This document shows positions 8,284 to 16,739 of a DNA stretch of 64,000 nucleotides, in pieces (the first letter of the stretch is position 1; the number at the start of each line of letters is the position of its first letter). The notes under the pieces are model-generated. The model saw only the letters and a program-made list of their open reading frames with translations, made no database searches and was not told where the DNA came from. The stretch comes from Odoribacter sp. (lineage in GTDB: Bacteria; Bacteroidota; Bacteroidia; Bacteroidales; Prolixibacteraceae), in assembly GCA_013824715.1 (NCBI GenBank), contig PNOH01000012.1, positions 39,499-103,498 on the forward strand. Reading direction: 5' to 3'. The position numbers were made by a program, and so were the translations under genes.

Positions 8284-8508
8284 CGGCGGAAATCAGAGCT
8301 GAAATAAGCAGAATCTTAATGCCGAAGGCATGATAGTATTATAGCAAATCGTCGGATAAGAAAGGTATGAATGCCGAAGGCATGGCAGAATCATATCACC
8401 ACTTCGTGGTTAAAAAATGCTTTTTTCACCATATTCTATAATAATACCAACCCTTCGGGTTTTTAAAATTTGCACAACTTCTAAACTGAAAAACAAACAT
8501 CTTAAAAA
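8284..8508. repeat. Spacer with four 13-base hairpins (TTC/GAA loops)
   Basis: Four short palindromes of the same design, five paired bases around a three-base loop, occur at 8319-8331 and 8371-8383 (ATGCC-GAA-GGCAT, identical copies), 8398-8410 (ACCAC-TTC-GTGGT) and 8449-8461 (AACCC-TTC-GGGTT). Read on the strand with TTC, two of the three stem types close the loop as C-TTC-G-G, the UUCG tetraloop. Starts are spaced 52, 27 and 51 bases. The stems differ in sequence but stay paired. The spacer separates two paralogous genes. Confidence 0.75.
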
Positions 8509-10845
8509 ATGAGCAAATCAGAATTAAAACATTTAGCCAATCCATACGGAGGCCATAGCCGCCGGTCATTCCTGAAGAAAACTGCTGCCGCCTCGGTACT
8601 GCTTGCCGGCGGTGATCTTCTGACCTTTGGTACAATTACCCCCTTCAGCAAAAGAGAAACTACAGATGAAACGCCTTGGTACCGTCGGGTAACCCGCTGG
8701 GGTCAGACAAACATTACCGAAAAAGATCCTGCCCATTACGATATTGCCTGGTGGCGTAACTATTGGAAAGAGACGCAAACACAAGGCGTCATCATCAATG
8801 CAGGCGGTATCGTGGCGTATTATCCGAGCAATGTTCCGCTTCACAGGCAGGCGCAGTTTTTGGAAGGCCGCGACCTTTTCGGCGATTTATGCCGCGCTGC
8901 CCACGAAGATGGCCTGGTGGTGTTTGCCCGCATGGATTCAAACCGTGCGCACGAAGAGTTCTACAAAGCTCATCCCGATTGGTTCGCCATCGACAAAAAT
9001 GGTAATCCGTACAAAGCGGGCGAGCTTTTTATTACCTGTGTCAATAGCCCGTACTATAACGAACACATTCCGTCAATCCTGACTGAAGTTTCAAACCTTT
9101 ATCATCCTGAAGGGTTTACAGACAATAGCTGGAGCGGATTGGGCCGCGATTCGATCTGCTACTGCGAGAATTGCAAAAAGAGTTTCCGGGAGAAAACCGA
9201 TCATGAAATCCCACTCGTCAAAAACTGGGACGATCAGGTTTACCGCGAATGGATCAGGTGGAATTACGACCGGAGGTTGGAAATATGGGATTTGAATAAC
9301 CGTACCACAAAAGCAGCCGGAGGCCCGGATTGCATCTGGTCGGGCATGAATGGTAGCTCCATCAGTGGACAATCGAGGAGTTTTCGTGATTACAAAGAGA
9401 TTTGCAAACGTGCAGACATCATCATGCTCGACTCACAGGCACGAAGCGATGCGGATGGGTTTCAGCAAAATGCGGATAGCGGCAAACTCATTCATGGGAT
9501 GCTGGGATGGGACAAACTCATTCCTGAAAGCATGGCCCAATACCAGATGGGAAGGCCGACTTTCCGGCTGGCAAGTAAACCTGTTGCCGAAGCCCGGATG
9601 TGGATGATAGAAGGAATAGCAGGTGGCATACAACCCTGGTGGCATTATGTTGGCGCTTCCCATGAAGATCGCCGCATTTACCATACCGCAGGCCCGATTT
9701 TCAGGTGGCATAAAGCCAATGAAGAATTCCTGATTAACCGCAAACCGGTTGCAACGGTTGGTGTGGTGTGGTCGCAGCAAAACATGGATTTTTACGGGCG
9801 CGACGAAACCGATCTGATGGTGGAACTTCCCTGGCGCGGAATCATACAGGCTCTTATCCGGGCAAGGATACCTTATCTGCCGGTACATGCCGACCACATC
9901 GACCGTGAAGCAAAGAACCTAGCCGCGTTGATACTCCCAAATCTGGGTCTCATGACGGATAACCAGATTGCCTCTGTCAAGCGGTTTGTTGAAGGTGGTG
10001 GAGGTTTGCTGGCTACAGGCGAAAGCAGCTTATACAATCAATGGGGCGACCGCCGCTCTGACTATGCTTTGGGTGATACTTTTGGCGCCCATCTGGAAAA
10101 TCAGCAATCCGGCAATTCAGGAACAACACTCCGGAAAAGATCCGGAGAAACCTATCACACCTACCTCCGTCTCACTCCTGAACTGCGAAAAAATCTGGAT
10201 GGTCCGCAAACCGGTCTGGAACCGCAGGTTAGCGGTGACCGTCACCCAGTACTGAAAGGATTTGACGAAACAGACATTCTCTCATTTGGTGGTTCGCTTG
10301 ATTCACTCAAAATTGATTCCGGAGTAGAAGTGCTGATGACTTTTATTCCCCAATTTCCGATCTACCCGCCCGAAACGGCATGGATGCGCGAACCGAAAAC
10401 TGATATTCCAGGTTTAATCCTGAACACAAGTTCCGGTGGTGGCCCCATCGCCTTTCTACCCGCCGATCTCGACAGGCAGTATGGCCGCTACAATCTGCCG
10501 GATCACGGTAACCTGCTGGCAAACCTCATTCGCTGGGCAGCAAAAGATGAAATTCCGCTTGCTGTCGAGTGTGCCGGATTGATTGACTGCAATCTGTACC
10601 GGCAATCTGGCCGACTGATTTTACATTTGGTCAACCTGACCAGTGCCGGAACCTGGCGCCAACCCACTGATGAATATATTCCAATAAGTCCGGTAAAGGT
10701 TCGTGTCAAATTGCCGGGAGATATGCGTGGCAAAAATTTACATTTGTTGGTATCCGATCAGAAAATTTCAAGTAAAGTTGAGAAAGGATGGGTTCAGTTC
10801 ACGGTTAGTTCAATTTTGGATCATGAGGTTGTGGTTATAACTTGA
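8509..10845 (+). CDS. Tat-exported hypothetical glycosyl hydrolase (GHL6-like), copy 2
   Basis: Exported protein of 778 residues, a diverged paralogue of the preceding gene. The twin-arginine leader sits at about residues 18-40 (SRRSFLKKTAAASVLLAGG). Shared blocks include RVTRWGQTNITEKDP versus RPMRWAQLTLVENDP, AGGIVAYYPSNVPLH versus AGGVVAYYPTDVPLH, the CYCENC motif, GITGGIQPWWHY-like and KRFVEGGGGLLATGESSLYN regions, so both have the same TIM-barrel, trimerisation-like and beta-rich C-terminal layout. Copy 2 has extra residues around 520-600. Neither copy shows catalytic residues that I can name with certainty. The pair may form a heteromer or act on related substrates. Confidence 0.75.
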   Translation: MSKSELKHLANPYGGHSRRSFLKKTAAASVLLAGGDLLTFGTITPFSKRETTDETPWYRRVTRWGQTNITEKDPAHYDIAWWRNYWKETQTQGVIINAGGIVAYYPSNVPLHRQAQFLEGRDLFGDLCRAAHEDGLVVFARMDSNRAHEEFYKAHPDWFAIDKNGNPYKAGELFITCVNSPYYNEHIPSILTEVSNLYHPEGFTDNSWSGLGRDSICYCENCKKSFREKTDHEIPLVKNWDDQVYREWIRWNYDRRLEIWDLNNRTTKAAGGPDCIWSGMNGSSISGQSRSFRDYKEICKRADIIMLDSQARSDADGFQQNADSGKLIHGMLGWDKLIPESMAQYQMGRPTFRLASKPVAEARMWMIEGIAGGIQPWWHYVGASHEDRRIYHTAGPIFRWHKANEEFLINRKPVATVGVVWSQQNMDFYGRDETDLMVELPWRGIIQALIRARIPYLPVHADHIDREAKNLAALILPNLGLMTDNQIASVKRFVEGGGGLLATGESSLYNQWGDRRSDYALGDTFGAHLENQQSGNSGTTLRKRSGETYHTYLRLTPELRKNLDGPQTGLEPQVSGDRHPVLKGFDETDILSFGGSLDSLKIDSGVEVLMTFIPQFPIYPPETAWMREPKTDIPGLILNTSSGGGPIAFLPADLDRQYGRYNLPDHGNLLANLIRWAAKDEIPLAVECAGLIDCNLYRQSGRLILHLVNLTSAGTWRQPTDEYIPISPVKVRVKLPGDMRGKNLHLLVSDQKISSKVEKGWVQFTVSSILDHEVVVIT

Positions 10846-11024
10846 TTCTGCGTTTGACCTGTTCCAATAATTTTTTGGGTTTTGTCATCCTTTTATTTTA
10901 TCTTTATAGCAAAATCAGAATTTTGTGTTGTAGTATTTATATAGAGCTACCATACTGTAACTATTTAATAATTAATTTGTTTCAATAAAAGCCCAACGAT
11001 TCCATATAAGAAATATGTTTTTTT

Positions 11025-11621
11025 ATGAAAAATGAAATAATCCTTACTTGGAATTGGTTAAAAGAAAACCAAGGACAACTTATGTTTATTACAACTTTTG
11101 TATTAGTTGTAATAACTTTTATTTATGTACTTTATACAAAAGGTTTAGTTGAAACAGCACAAAAACAACTTCAACTTCAACTTTCTCAGTATCAATTTGA
11201 TAACAGACCAAGTGTTTTTATCTCTGGTTGGGGGGAATTCCAGAAATTTAAGAATATAGAAACTATTCGGTTCACTTTAAAAAATGTTGGAAAGCTACCT
11301 GCAAAATTCTCTACAATTGAATATAAAATAATTATTGGTGATAAAACATATGACATTGATTCGAAAGATTTTTCTAACCCTACCGTAATATTTCCAAGTC
11401 AAGAAAATATGCACATTGATTTACCTGTTCCGCTTATACTAATGCCAATTATTAAAAATAATCTTGGATTTAATATTACATTGCGAATGACATATTACTC
11501 CATAAATGATATTAAAAAGGGGAATCAATTTTTTTATTCAGTAAAATATTTGCTTCGTATGAACAATCCAAACTCAGAAACTATAGATGAATATATTTTA
11601 CAAGAGATTGATGCAAAATAA
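11025..11621 (+). CDS. AT-rich membrane-anchored protein of unknown function
   Basis: Protein of 198 residues that I do not recognise. A short cytoplasmic start is followed by a transmembrane helix (about residues 17-36, LMFITTFVLVVITFIYVLYT), a Gln-rich coiled-coil-like stretch (AQKQLQLQLSQYQFDNRPSV) and an all-beta region (TIRFTLKNVGKLPAKFSTIEYKII). The N-R-P-S-V...N-V-G-K-L-P-A pattern is seen in many small membrane proteins found in accessory DNA. The gene is visibly more AT-rich than its neighbours, has gene-free flanks and ends at a strong hairpin (11631-11681), so it looks like transferred cargo. Confidence 0.6.
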   Translation: MKNEIILTWNWLKENQGQLMFITTFVLVVITFIYVLYTKGLVETAQKQLQLQLSQYQFDNRPSVFISGWGEFQKFKNIETIRFTLKNVGKLPAKFSTIEYKIIIGDKTYDIDSKDFSNPTVIFPSQENMHIDLPVPLILMPIIKNNLGFNITLRMTYYSINDIKKGNQFFYSVKYLLRMNNPNSETIDEYILQEIDAK

Positions 11622-11630
11622 ATATTTATA

Positions 11631-11681
11631 AATGCAATCACCCTCATCCAGTTAGTTTGAGCGAATGAGCGTGATTGCATT
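11631..11681. terminator. Long hairpin after the AT-rich gene
   Basis: AATGCAATCAC (11631-11641) pairs perfectly with GTGATTGCATT (11671-11681); an inner CTCAT/ATGAG pair extends the stem past one mismatch. It begins 9 bases after the stop of the preceding gene. It lacks a clear U-tract, so it could be a terminator, an RNA-stabilising stem or a repeat. Confidence 0.5.
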
Positions 11682-12013
11682 TTGCTTGGCTTGCTTAGTT
11701 TCAGTGAATATTTGAAAATAAGGTATATGAACTTTGTTTGTTTAGTACAATTTGAAAGTTATCAGTACGGCAGTTTAGCCGCCTCCATAATCCATCCAAT
11801 CAACTTTTTTTCTATAAAAACAGGACAAAACGTTATGTCCCGGAATACTACTCGTTTGCAACAAGTGGTAAGCTGTTTTGAGTTTGCAACTCTTTTATTT
11901 AACTGATGCAATCAATTTCCGGATTGACCTTTCAAACCAACGAGCGGGGTATATTTACTAAAAATCAGCAATGAAAATCGGCAATACATTGGCAAAATCG
12001 TCGTGTCAAGGCA
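11682..12013. other. Gene-free accessory stretch
   Basis: AT-rich sequence between the hairpin and the MITE-like element. A 74-codon frame at 11682-11906 exists but its composition (many Phe, Leu, Asn, no domain pattern, TTG start) looks accidental. I see nothing else here. Confidence 0.5.
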
Positions 12014-12395
12014 TAATTAGGGTCTGCTGAAAAATGCATTAAAATGAACTACCTCGGGGCAAGCCCGCGAGGTATCAAAAAAAGCTAACGCACATGGCGA
12101 AAGCAGAACCGACCCAAGGGTCGGGGTATTAAACCAAAAAGAGAATAAACAGACAATTTACAAGAACGAAGTGCAAGCATTTGAAAAGGAATACCGAAAA
12201 AAGCTTGCACTTGAAATTTTCAGTCAATTCAAGAAATATCCCAGAGGGATAAAATATTTATAGAAAACGGATAACACGAGTGAATATTCAACCCCAGCCG
12301 GGGTTGAACAACTTTCTAATCATCATTTTCTATAAATATATGACCTCTCTGAGGTCGTTTCAACCTTATTGGAGTTTTTCAGCAAGCCCTAATTA
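12014..12395. mobile_element. MITE-like element with ~21-base inverted ends and nested hairpins
   Basis: The left end TAATTAGGGTCTGCTGAAAA (from 12014) and the right end (12375-12395, TTTTTCAGCAAGCCCTAATT then A) are inverted copies that differ at two adjacent positions. Inside are hairpins at 12051-12073 (ACCTCG...CGAGGT), 12109-12124 (CCGACCC-AA-GGGTCGG), 12287-12308 (TTCAACCCC-AGCC-GGGGTTGAA) and 12342-12356 (GACCTC-TCT-GAGGTC), and a 14-base perfect inverted pair 12254-12267/12326-12339. A stop-free frame of about 40 codons ending near 12262 (with FEKEYRKKLALEIFSQF) may be a coding remnant. I see no clear target-site duplication. Confidence 0.55.
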
Positions 12396-12485
12396 AAAAT
12401 GCAAATATAAAATCTAAAACAAACTGATTACAAGCATTATAGGTGTATTCACAAAGGAACTTGAAGGTTTATAAATTTTTCTGTA

Positions 12486-12493
12486 TATATTTG
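12486..12493 (+). promoter_or_regulatory. Bacteroidota -7 promoter box for the DUF433 gene
   Basis: TATATTTG, full match to TAnnTTTG, 23 bases before the ATG at 12516. Confidence 0.6.
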
Positions 12494-12515
12494 TCCATAT
12501 ATCAATTTTATAGCC

Positions 12516-12752
12516 ATGACTCAGGAATTATTAAAAAGAATTACCATTGATCCGGATATATGTCACGGAAAACCGACTATTCGCGGACTTCGTTATCCAG
12601 TGGACAATATGCTCGAATTAATGGCATCTGGAATGACCATGGAAGAGTTATTGGCAGATTATCCTGATCTTGAGAAAGAGGATTTTCTTGCATGTATTAA
12701 TTATGCTGCTAAATTGACTCAAATAAAAAGCATTTACAGACTTGCATCATGA
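12516..12752 (+). CDS. DUF433-family antitoxin
   Basis: Protein of 78 residues with the DUF433 pattern: RITIDPDICHGKPTIRGLRYPV at about residues 8-29, then a helix-turn-helix-like block, LELMASGMTMEELLADYPDL, and LACINYAA. DUF433 proteins are small antitoxins, usually paired with a DUF5615 PIN-like toxin encoded immediately downstream. That partner begins here with an ATGA overlap but is cut after 25 residues (12749-12826), so this antitoxin seems orphaned. The gene has its own promoter box at 12486-12493, just right of a MITE-like element. Confidence 0.85.
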   Translation: MTQELLKRITIDPDICHGKPTIRGLRYPVDNMLELMASGMTMEELLADYPDLEKEDFLACINYAAKLTQIKSIYRLAS

Positions 12753-12826
12753 AGTTTATTATTGATGCACAATTACCAATTTCCTTATCTAACCTTATAG
12801 AATCGAGAGTACCTGTTTTTTACTGA
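12749..12826 (+). pseudogene. Truncated DUF5615-type toxin
   Basis: Frame of 25 codons plus stop starting in the ATGA overlap with the DUF433 gene. It reads MKFIIDAQLPISLSNLIESR and then VPVFY and stop. The first 20 residues match the N-terminal PIN-like strand and helix of DUF5615 toxins, including the Asp after F-I-I; the remaining ~80-90 residues of a normal family member are absent, and I see no continuation in the other frames downstream. It appears to have lost its 3' part by deletion. Too short to be active. Confidence 0.65.
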
Positions 12827-12896
12827 AATAAACCAAAATCCCAAACTAATCGATCAGCTCCCCTTTTCCAAATCCTCTTTCAGTCCCCTGTTTTCT

Positions 12897-12904
12897 TATA
12901 TTTG
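12897..12904 (+). promoter_or_regulatory. Bacteroidota -7 promoter box for the enolase-superfamily gene
   Basis: TATATTTG, full match to TAnnTTTG, 27 bases before the ATG at 12931. Confidence 0.6.
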
Positions 12905-12930
12905 TTCATGTTCTGTCAAATTTTTAACGA

Positions 12931-14235
12931 ATGAAAACCAACCGACGTAAATTCATTGCAACTGCCATTGCCAGTGGGCTGGCAGCCTCGTTGCCTTTGT
13001 CTTCCTATGGTAAAACTTCATCAGTTCAAAATCCGGACGCTTTAAAGGAAAAATATGCAAAGCTCGATGAAATACTGAAACAGCCTGTATTCAAAAAAGA
13101 ACTGTTTAGTTCGCCGGTAATTATTGAAACGCTTGAATTACTGCGTTACAGAAATAGTTTTCTGTGCCGGGTCAGATCGAAGGATGGTGCAGAAGGAATC
13201 TCGGTTGGACATAGCGGCCAGTTAAGATCACTCTATCCGATTTTCACCAACCTTTTGCAACCATTTTTCCTGAACAAAGATGCCCGCGACCTCGACCTTA
13301 TCCTTGAAAAGGTTTATGTCTTCAGTCTCAATTTCAGGTTATCGGGAATGGCTCTTGGTGTGCCGCTAGCAACTATTGAGTTTGCCATTCTCGATATGAT
13401 GGGTCGTATTGCAGTAAAACCGATTGGCCAGCTTATCGGCGACATCCACCATCCTGAAGTTGCTGTTTATCAGGCAACCGAATACCGTGAAAAACCGGTG
13501 GCGGAATCAATGGAACTGATTAAACGGGACGTGGCAGAATACAATGCCAAAGCATTAAAAATTAAAGTCGGTGGATTGATGTTTGGAACCACAGATATGA
13601 ATGCCGTTGGTCCGGTAGGAAGGACTGAAACCATCATCCCGCTTTTCAGGAAAACATTTGGCGACGACATGATTCTGTATGCCGATTCAAACGGTTTCTA
13701 TTCGGTTGAGGAAGCGATCCGTGTCGGGAAATTACTGGAAGAATACCATTTTCAGTTTTTTGAAGAACCGGTTCCGTTCGACTGGTATGAGGAAACCAAA
13801 CAGGTGGCCGATGCGCTAACCATCCCGGTTGCTGGTGGCGAACAGGAATACAGCCTTCACGGGTTTCGTTGGCTGATTGCCAACGATGGCCTGCAAATCG
13901 TTCAACCCGACACCTTTTATTTTGGTGGGATGATCCGCGCGATGAAAGTGGCAAAAATGGCACAAGCTTTCGGTAAGAAATGCACTCCGCACATGACCGG
14001 CGGCGATTTGGGATTTTTGTATATGATGCATTTTGTATCAGCGCTTCCCAACGCCTTGCCCTTTCACGAATTCAAAGGATTCAAAACAGATGTAATTTTT
14101 GAATGCAAAACATCGCCCCTGAAAAGTGTAAATGGAATGGTAAAAGTACCAACAGGTCCGGGGTTAGGTGTTGTTATTGATCCGGAATTCATTAAGAAAC
14201 ATCAGATCATAAAAGACTTTATTTTCCTTCGGTGA
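12931..14235 (+). CDS. Tat-exported mandelate racemase/muconate lactonizing family enzyme
   Basis: Enolase-superfamily enzyme of 434 residues with a twin-arginine leader ([20 protein letters not shown]). Such enzymes abstract the proton alpha to a carboxylate; many are sugar-acid dehydratases or racemases. Active-site pieces are visible: KIKVG with the K-x-K pair near residue 210, metal ligands D (ADSNG, ~252), E (FEEPVP, ~278) and E (GGEQEY, ~303), and a His in TPHMTGG (~354), the mandelate-racemase-type set. Export outside the cytoplasm is uncommon for the family and agrees with the many Tat proteins here. Substrate unknown. It converges with and overlaps the patatin gene by 17 bases. Confidence 0.88.
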   Translation: MKTNRRKFIATAIASGLAASLPLSSYGKTSSVQNPDALKEKYAKLDEILKQPVFKKELFSSPVIIETLELLRYRNSFLCRVRSKDGAEGISVGHSGQLRSLYPIFTNLLQPFFLNKDARDLDLILEKVYVFSLNFRLSGMALGVPLATIEFAILDMMGRIAVKPIGQLIGDIHHPEVAVYQATEYREKPVAESMELIKRDVAEYNAKALKIKVGGLMFGTTDMNAVGPVGRTETIIPLFRKTFGDDMILYADSNGFYSVEEAIRVGKLLEEYHFQFFEEPVPFDWYEETKQVADALTIPVAGGEQEYSLHGFRWLIANDGLQIVQPDTFYFGGMIRAMKVAKMAQAFGKKCTPHMTGGDLGFLYMMHFVSALPNALPFHEFKGFKTDVIFECKTSPLKSVNGMVKVPTGPGLGVVIDPEFIKKHQIIKDFIFLR

Positions 14236-15454
14236 TTAATTTTTTCCTTACTTCCTTGTATTCAAGCCAGTCAAATTTTCGCAGGAACCTTTCTGCTGCC
14301 TGTGCTCCCCGTATAAAGAGGTCGAGCTTTGCAGCATCAGTAATCGCGAAATTGAGCCAGTCGTGATCACCAATATCAATCTTTTCGATCAGTAAATGGT
14401 AATCAGGATTTTTAAGAATAAAATCGTAATCATGAAGATGGCGCAACGAATTAAACATTGCACCGAAAAGACTGGTCGGGCTTGTGATTTTGTTCGCAAT
14501 GTTTCGGTTATCGCCCAGTCGGATACCAAATGTTGGCATGCGTGGAATTGTGTTACGTTTATGAAAAACGTCGATAGGAAAATTTGATAAAATACCGCCA
14601 TCAACCAGGAACGACTCTTTGGGAGGATTACCTTTAAAACTTACGAGTTCTTCCCAATTCTTTTTAGCTTCGGTTCCCTGTGGAATATTACTGATTCTCA
14701 ACGGACTAAAAAAATATGGTATTGACATTGATGCCCTTACAAAAACAGCGGGATTTTCCTTTTGGGGATTGACCCAATAGAGGCTGCACATTCTGGGAAA
14801 TTCGACCTTAGTTTCAGTTGTCAGATCAGCAGCTATGATAGCAAGTCGAGTTTCAAGACCGGCAAGTGTTCTTGAAACTCCTTCACGGATAACTATATCA
14901 GGAGGCAGTTTCTGGAATTCTGCATTCAAATCGGCCATTGTCTTTATTCCATTATCTTTTAGGAACTTAGAAAGCCAATTCAAAAAATCGTCGCCCGGAT
15001 TAAGTCCCAGATCATCAAATATTTCATCCACAATCTGCCATCCTTTCCAGATTAACTTCACCCGCTTTGCTTTTTCCACCAAAGCCTTAATAAAATCTTT
15101 CGAATCATCATTTCCATCAACAAAATCATATAGATTTTTATTGACCAACACTTCAATTACCTTTTGAGACTTTGGTTTTGAGATATCTCCTAAGCCAGCC
15201 AGCAACATGGTATTGATTGACCCGGCGGAAGTTCCGGCAAGACTAAAAAACCGGATACCTAACTGCTCAAGCACAAAAGTATAACCAATTAACGCTACCC
15301 CCAGTACGCCCCCACCTTCCTGAACAAGTTCAACATACTGGTTTCCTGATGAATCCAAAATATCGGAAAACTGCTTCCGGTCAACTTTGTCATTTTTCAT
15401 CCCTTCAATCATTTGTTTAACCTCCGGATGATTAGTGAAATCTGTAATTTTCAT
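14219..15454 (-). CDS. Patatin-like phospholipase
   Basis: Serine acyl hydrolase of 411 residues. It shows the oxyanion-hole glycines in [13 protein letters not shown] (about residues 47-59), the nucleophile elbow GTSAG (about 78-82) and the catalytic Asp in [12 protein letters not shown] (about 283), so the Ser-Asp dyad is complete. Patatins release fatty acids from phospholipids or other lipids. The protein has no signal peptide; an interrupted helical insert ([21 protein letters not shown]) lies between the dyad residues. The neighbouring gene upstream, transcribed the same way, encodes a four-helix membrane protein of unknown function. It converges on the enolase-family gene with a 17-base overlap. 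Confidence 0.88.
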   Translation of the reverse strand: MKITDFTNHPEVKQMIEGMKNDKVDRKQFSDILDSSGNQYVELVQEGGGVLGVALIGYTFVLEQLGIRFFSLAGTSAGSINTMLLAGLGDISKPKSQKVIEVLVNKNLYDFVDGNDDSKDFIKALVEKAKRVKLIWKGWQIVDEIFDDLGLNPGDDFLNWLSKFLKDNGIKTMADLNAEFQKLPPDIVIREGVSRTLAGLETRLAIIAADLTTETKVEFPRMCSLYWVNPQKENPAVFVRASMSIPYFFSPLRISNIPQGTEAKKNWEELVSFKGNPPKESFLVDGGILSNFPIDVFHKRNTIPRMPTFGIRLGDNRNIANKITSPTSLFGAMFNSLRHLHDYDFILKNPDYHLLIEKIDIGDHDWLNFAITDAAKLDLFIRGAQAAERFLRKFDWLEYKEVRKKLITEGK

Positions 15455-15544
15455 GACGGTGTAGATTAAATTTTTGATGATTAAACTTCTTCCTATAACA
15501 TAATTGATTTCTATGAAGAACTAAATTATTCCAGTCAGAAAAAC

Positions 15545-16489
15545 TTACAATGTCCCAGGTTCTGAAGTTTGACTTTTATCGGTTTTATCTTTCCCGAAAA
15601 GCAGACCCATTGATTTCTGCGCAAATTTCTCGGTAAAGCCTGATGCAAAGGCAATGGCAAAATAATCGAGGGGCTGTGAAATCGAAAAACTAAAAAGTTT
15701 AATACTCTCAGCTACCGAAGAACGAAGAATAAGAAAGATGAAAATTGAAAATCCAACACCGATAAAAATCTTGCTCAATACCACCACCTGACTACTGGTA
15801 ATTTCCTTGATCCTTGACGATTTCGACAGATTACGAGTAAAAAGTATTGCACTGGTGACTGCTCCAAGAAATCCAAACAATAAGACCCCGATGACATAAC
15901 CAGTAAGGCTTAAATCGTTATTAGTGAACCTGACATCATACCAACTTGTATAAATTACAAAATATAAGACGATTAAACACAATATGAGAAAAAGTAAGCC
16001 GGAAAGCAGCCAGAAAATATTGTGAGAAAGACGATTCATATAATACATGTTATTATAGTCTTCGTCTTTAAGCTCAACTGCCAAAATAAGTACATCGGGT
16101 TCCGGGGCTTCGGTTACTATACCTGTCTCATTTCCCAACATACTTTGGATGGACTCCTTTCTCCATTCATTTAATTTTCCGGCTTCCTTAAAAACCGATT
16201 TTGCCAAGGCAAGCCGTTCATGTTTGTCCATGCCATAAATTTCGAATCGCTTTGCCGCATGAAGACATTTCCATCCTTCGTCAATTTTGTATTCTTCAAG
16301 GAATATTTTTGTCTTCGAAAGCAATTCAATTGATTTCAGCGCCCACTGTTTTTGGGCGCTACCAGTATCAATTATTCGTTTCTGAAGTCGAGGCTCAAAG
16401 CTGGAAATATCTCCGGCAAGGCGCGAGTAACGTGGCTTATATTCAAAAGTCGAAACTCTTTTCAAGGTTAATTTAATTCGTTGCCACAT
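15545..16489 (-). CDS. Membrane protein of unknown function next to patatin
   Basis: Protein of 314 residues that I do not recognise. The N-terminal ~150 residues are soluble and helical (KRIIDTGSAQKQWALKSIELL, AKRFEIYGMDKHERLALAKS). Four transmembrane helices follow at about residues 178-200, 210-235, 250-272 and 276-295. The tail is charged. It ends 90 bases before the patatin start on the same strand, so the two may be cotranscribed. The arrangement of a helical cytoplasmic domain plus membrane helices beside a patatin could reflect a lipid-related or defence pair, but nothing in the sequence shows this. Confidence 0.6.
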   Translation of the reverse strand: MWQRIKLTLKRVSTFEYKPRYSRLAGDISSFEPRLQKRIIDTGSAQKQWALKSIELLSKTKIFLEEYKIDEGWKCLHAAKRFEIYGMDKHERLALAKSVFKEAGKLNEWRKESIQSMLGNETGIVTEAPEPDVLILAVELKDEDYNNMYYMNRLSHNIFWLLSGLLFLILCLIVLYFVIYTSWYDVRFTNNDLSLTGYVIGVLLFGFLGAVTSAILFTRNLSKSSRIKEITSSQVVVLSKIFIGVGFSIFIFLILRSSVAESIKLFSFSISQPLDYFAIAFASGFTEKFAQKSMGLLFGKDKTDKSQTSEPGTL

Positions 16490-16683
16490 AGGTGTAAATA
16501 GTTTGAAGGTTTATAAAAAGTTATATCTCAATAGAATCTGATTAAAGATCATCTTTGGAAACAATGACTAACAACTGACATACAGAAAGTTACAACAATA
16601 AAAAACCAAAAGCAAATTTCGAATCGTTAAAAATTGTTAAGACAAAATATAAGGAAATAGCCATCATAAAGAAGAACATGTAA

Positions 16684-16717
16684 AAAGGCCGTCCCCAAAC
16701 GATTGGGGACGGCCTTT
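16684..16717. terminator. Bidirectional terminator after gltD
   Basis: Perfect 15-base-pair stem AAAGGCCGTCCCCAA / TTGGGGACGGCCTTT with an ACGA loop, flanked by A-runs on the left and T-rich sequence in the right arm. It lies 22 bases past the gltD stop. Confidence 0.88.
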
Positions 16718-16739
16718 CATTATCTGGAATGTCCGTGTT

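Noticed and set aside
8284..8508. Rho-independent terminator for GHL6 copy 1
   Set aside because: The hairpins are only 5 bp and none has a proper T-run positioned right after the gene, so they are better treated as a repeat cluster.
11682..11906. 74-codon plus-strand frame in the AT-rich pocket
   Set aside because: TTG start, no homology-like motif and compositional bias consistent with random AT-rich DNA.
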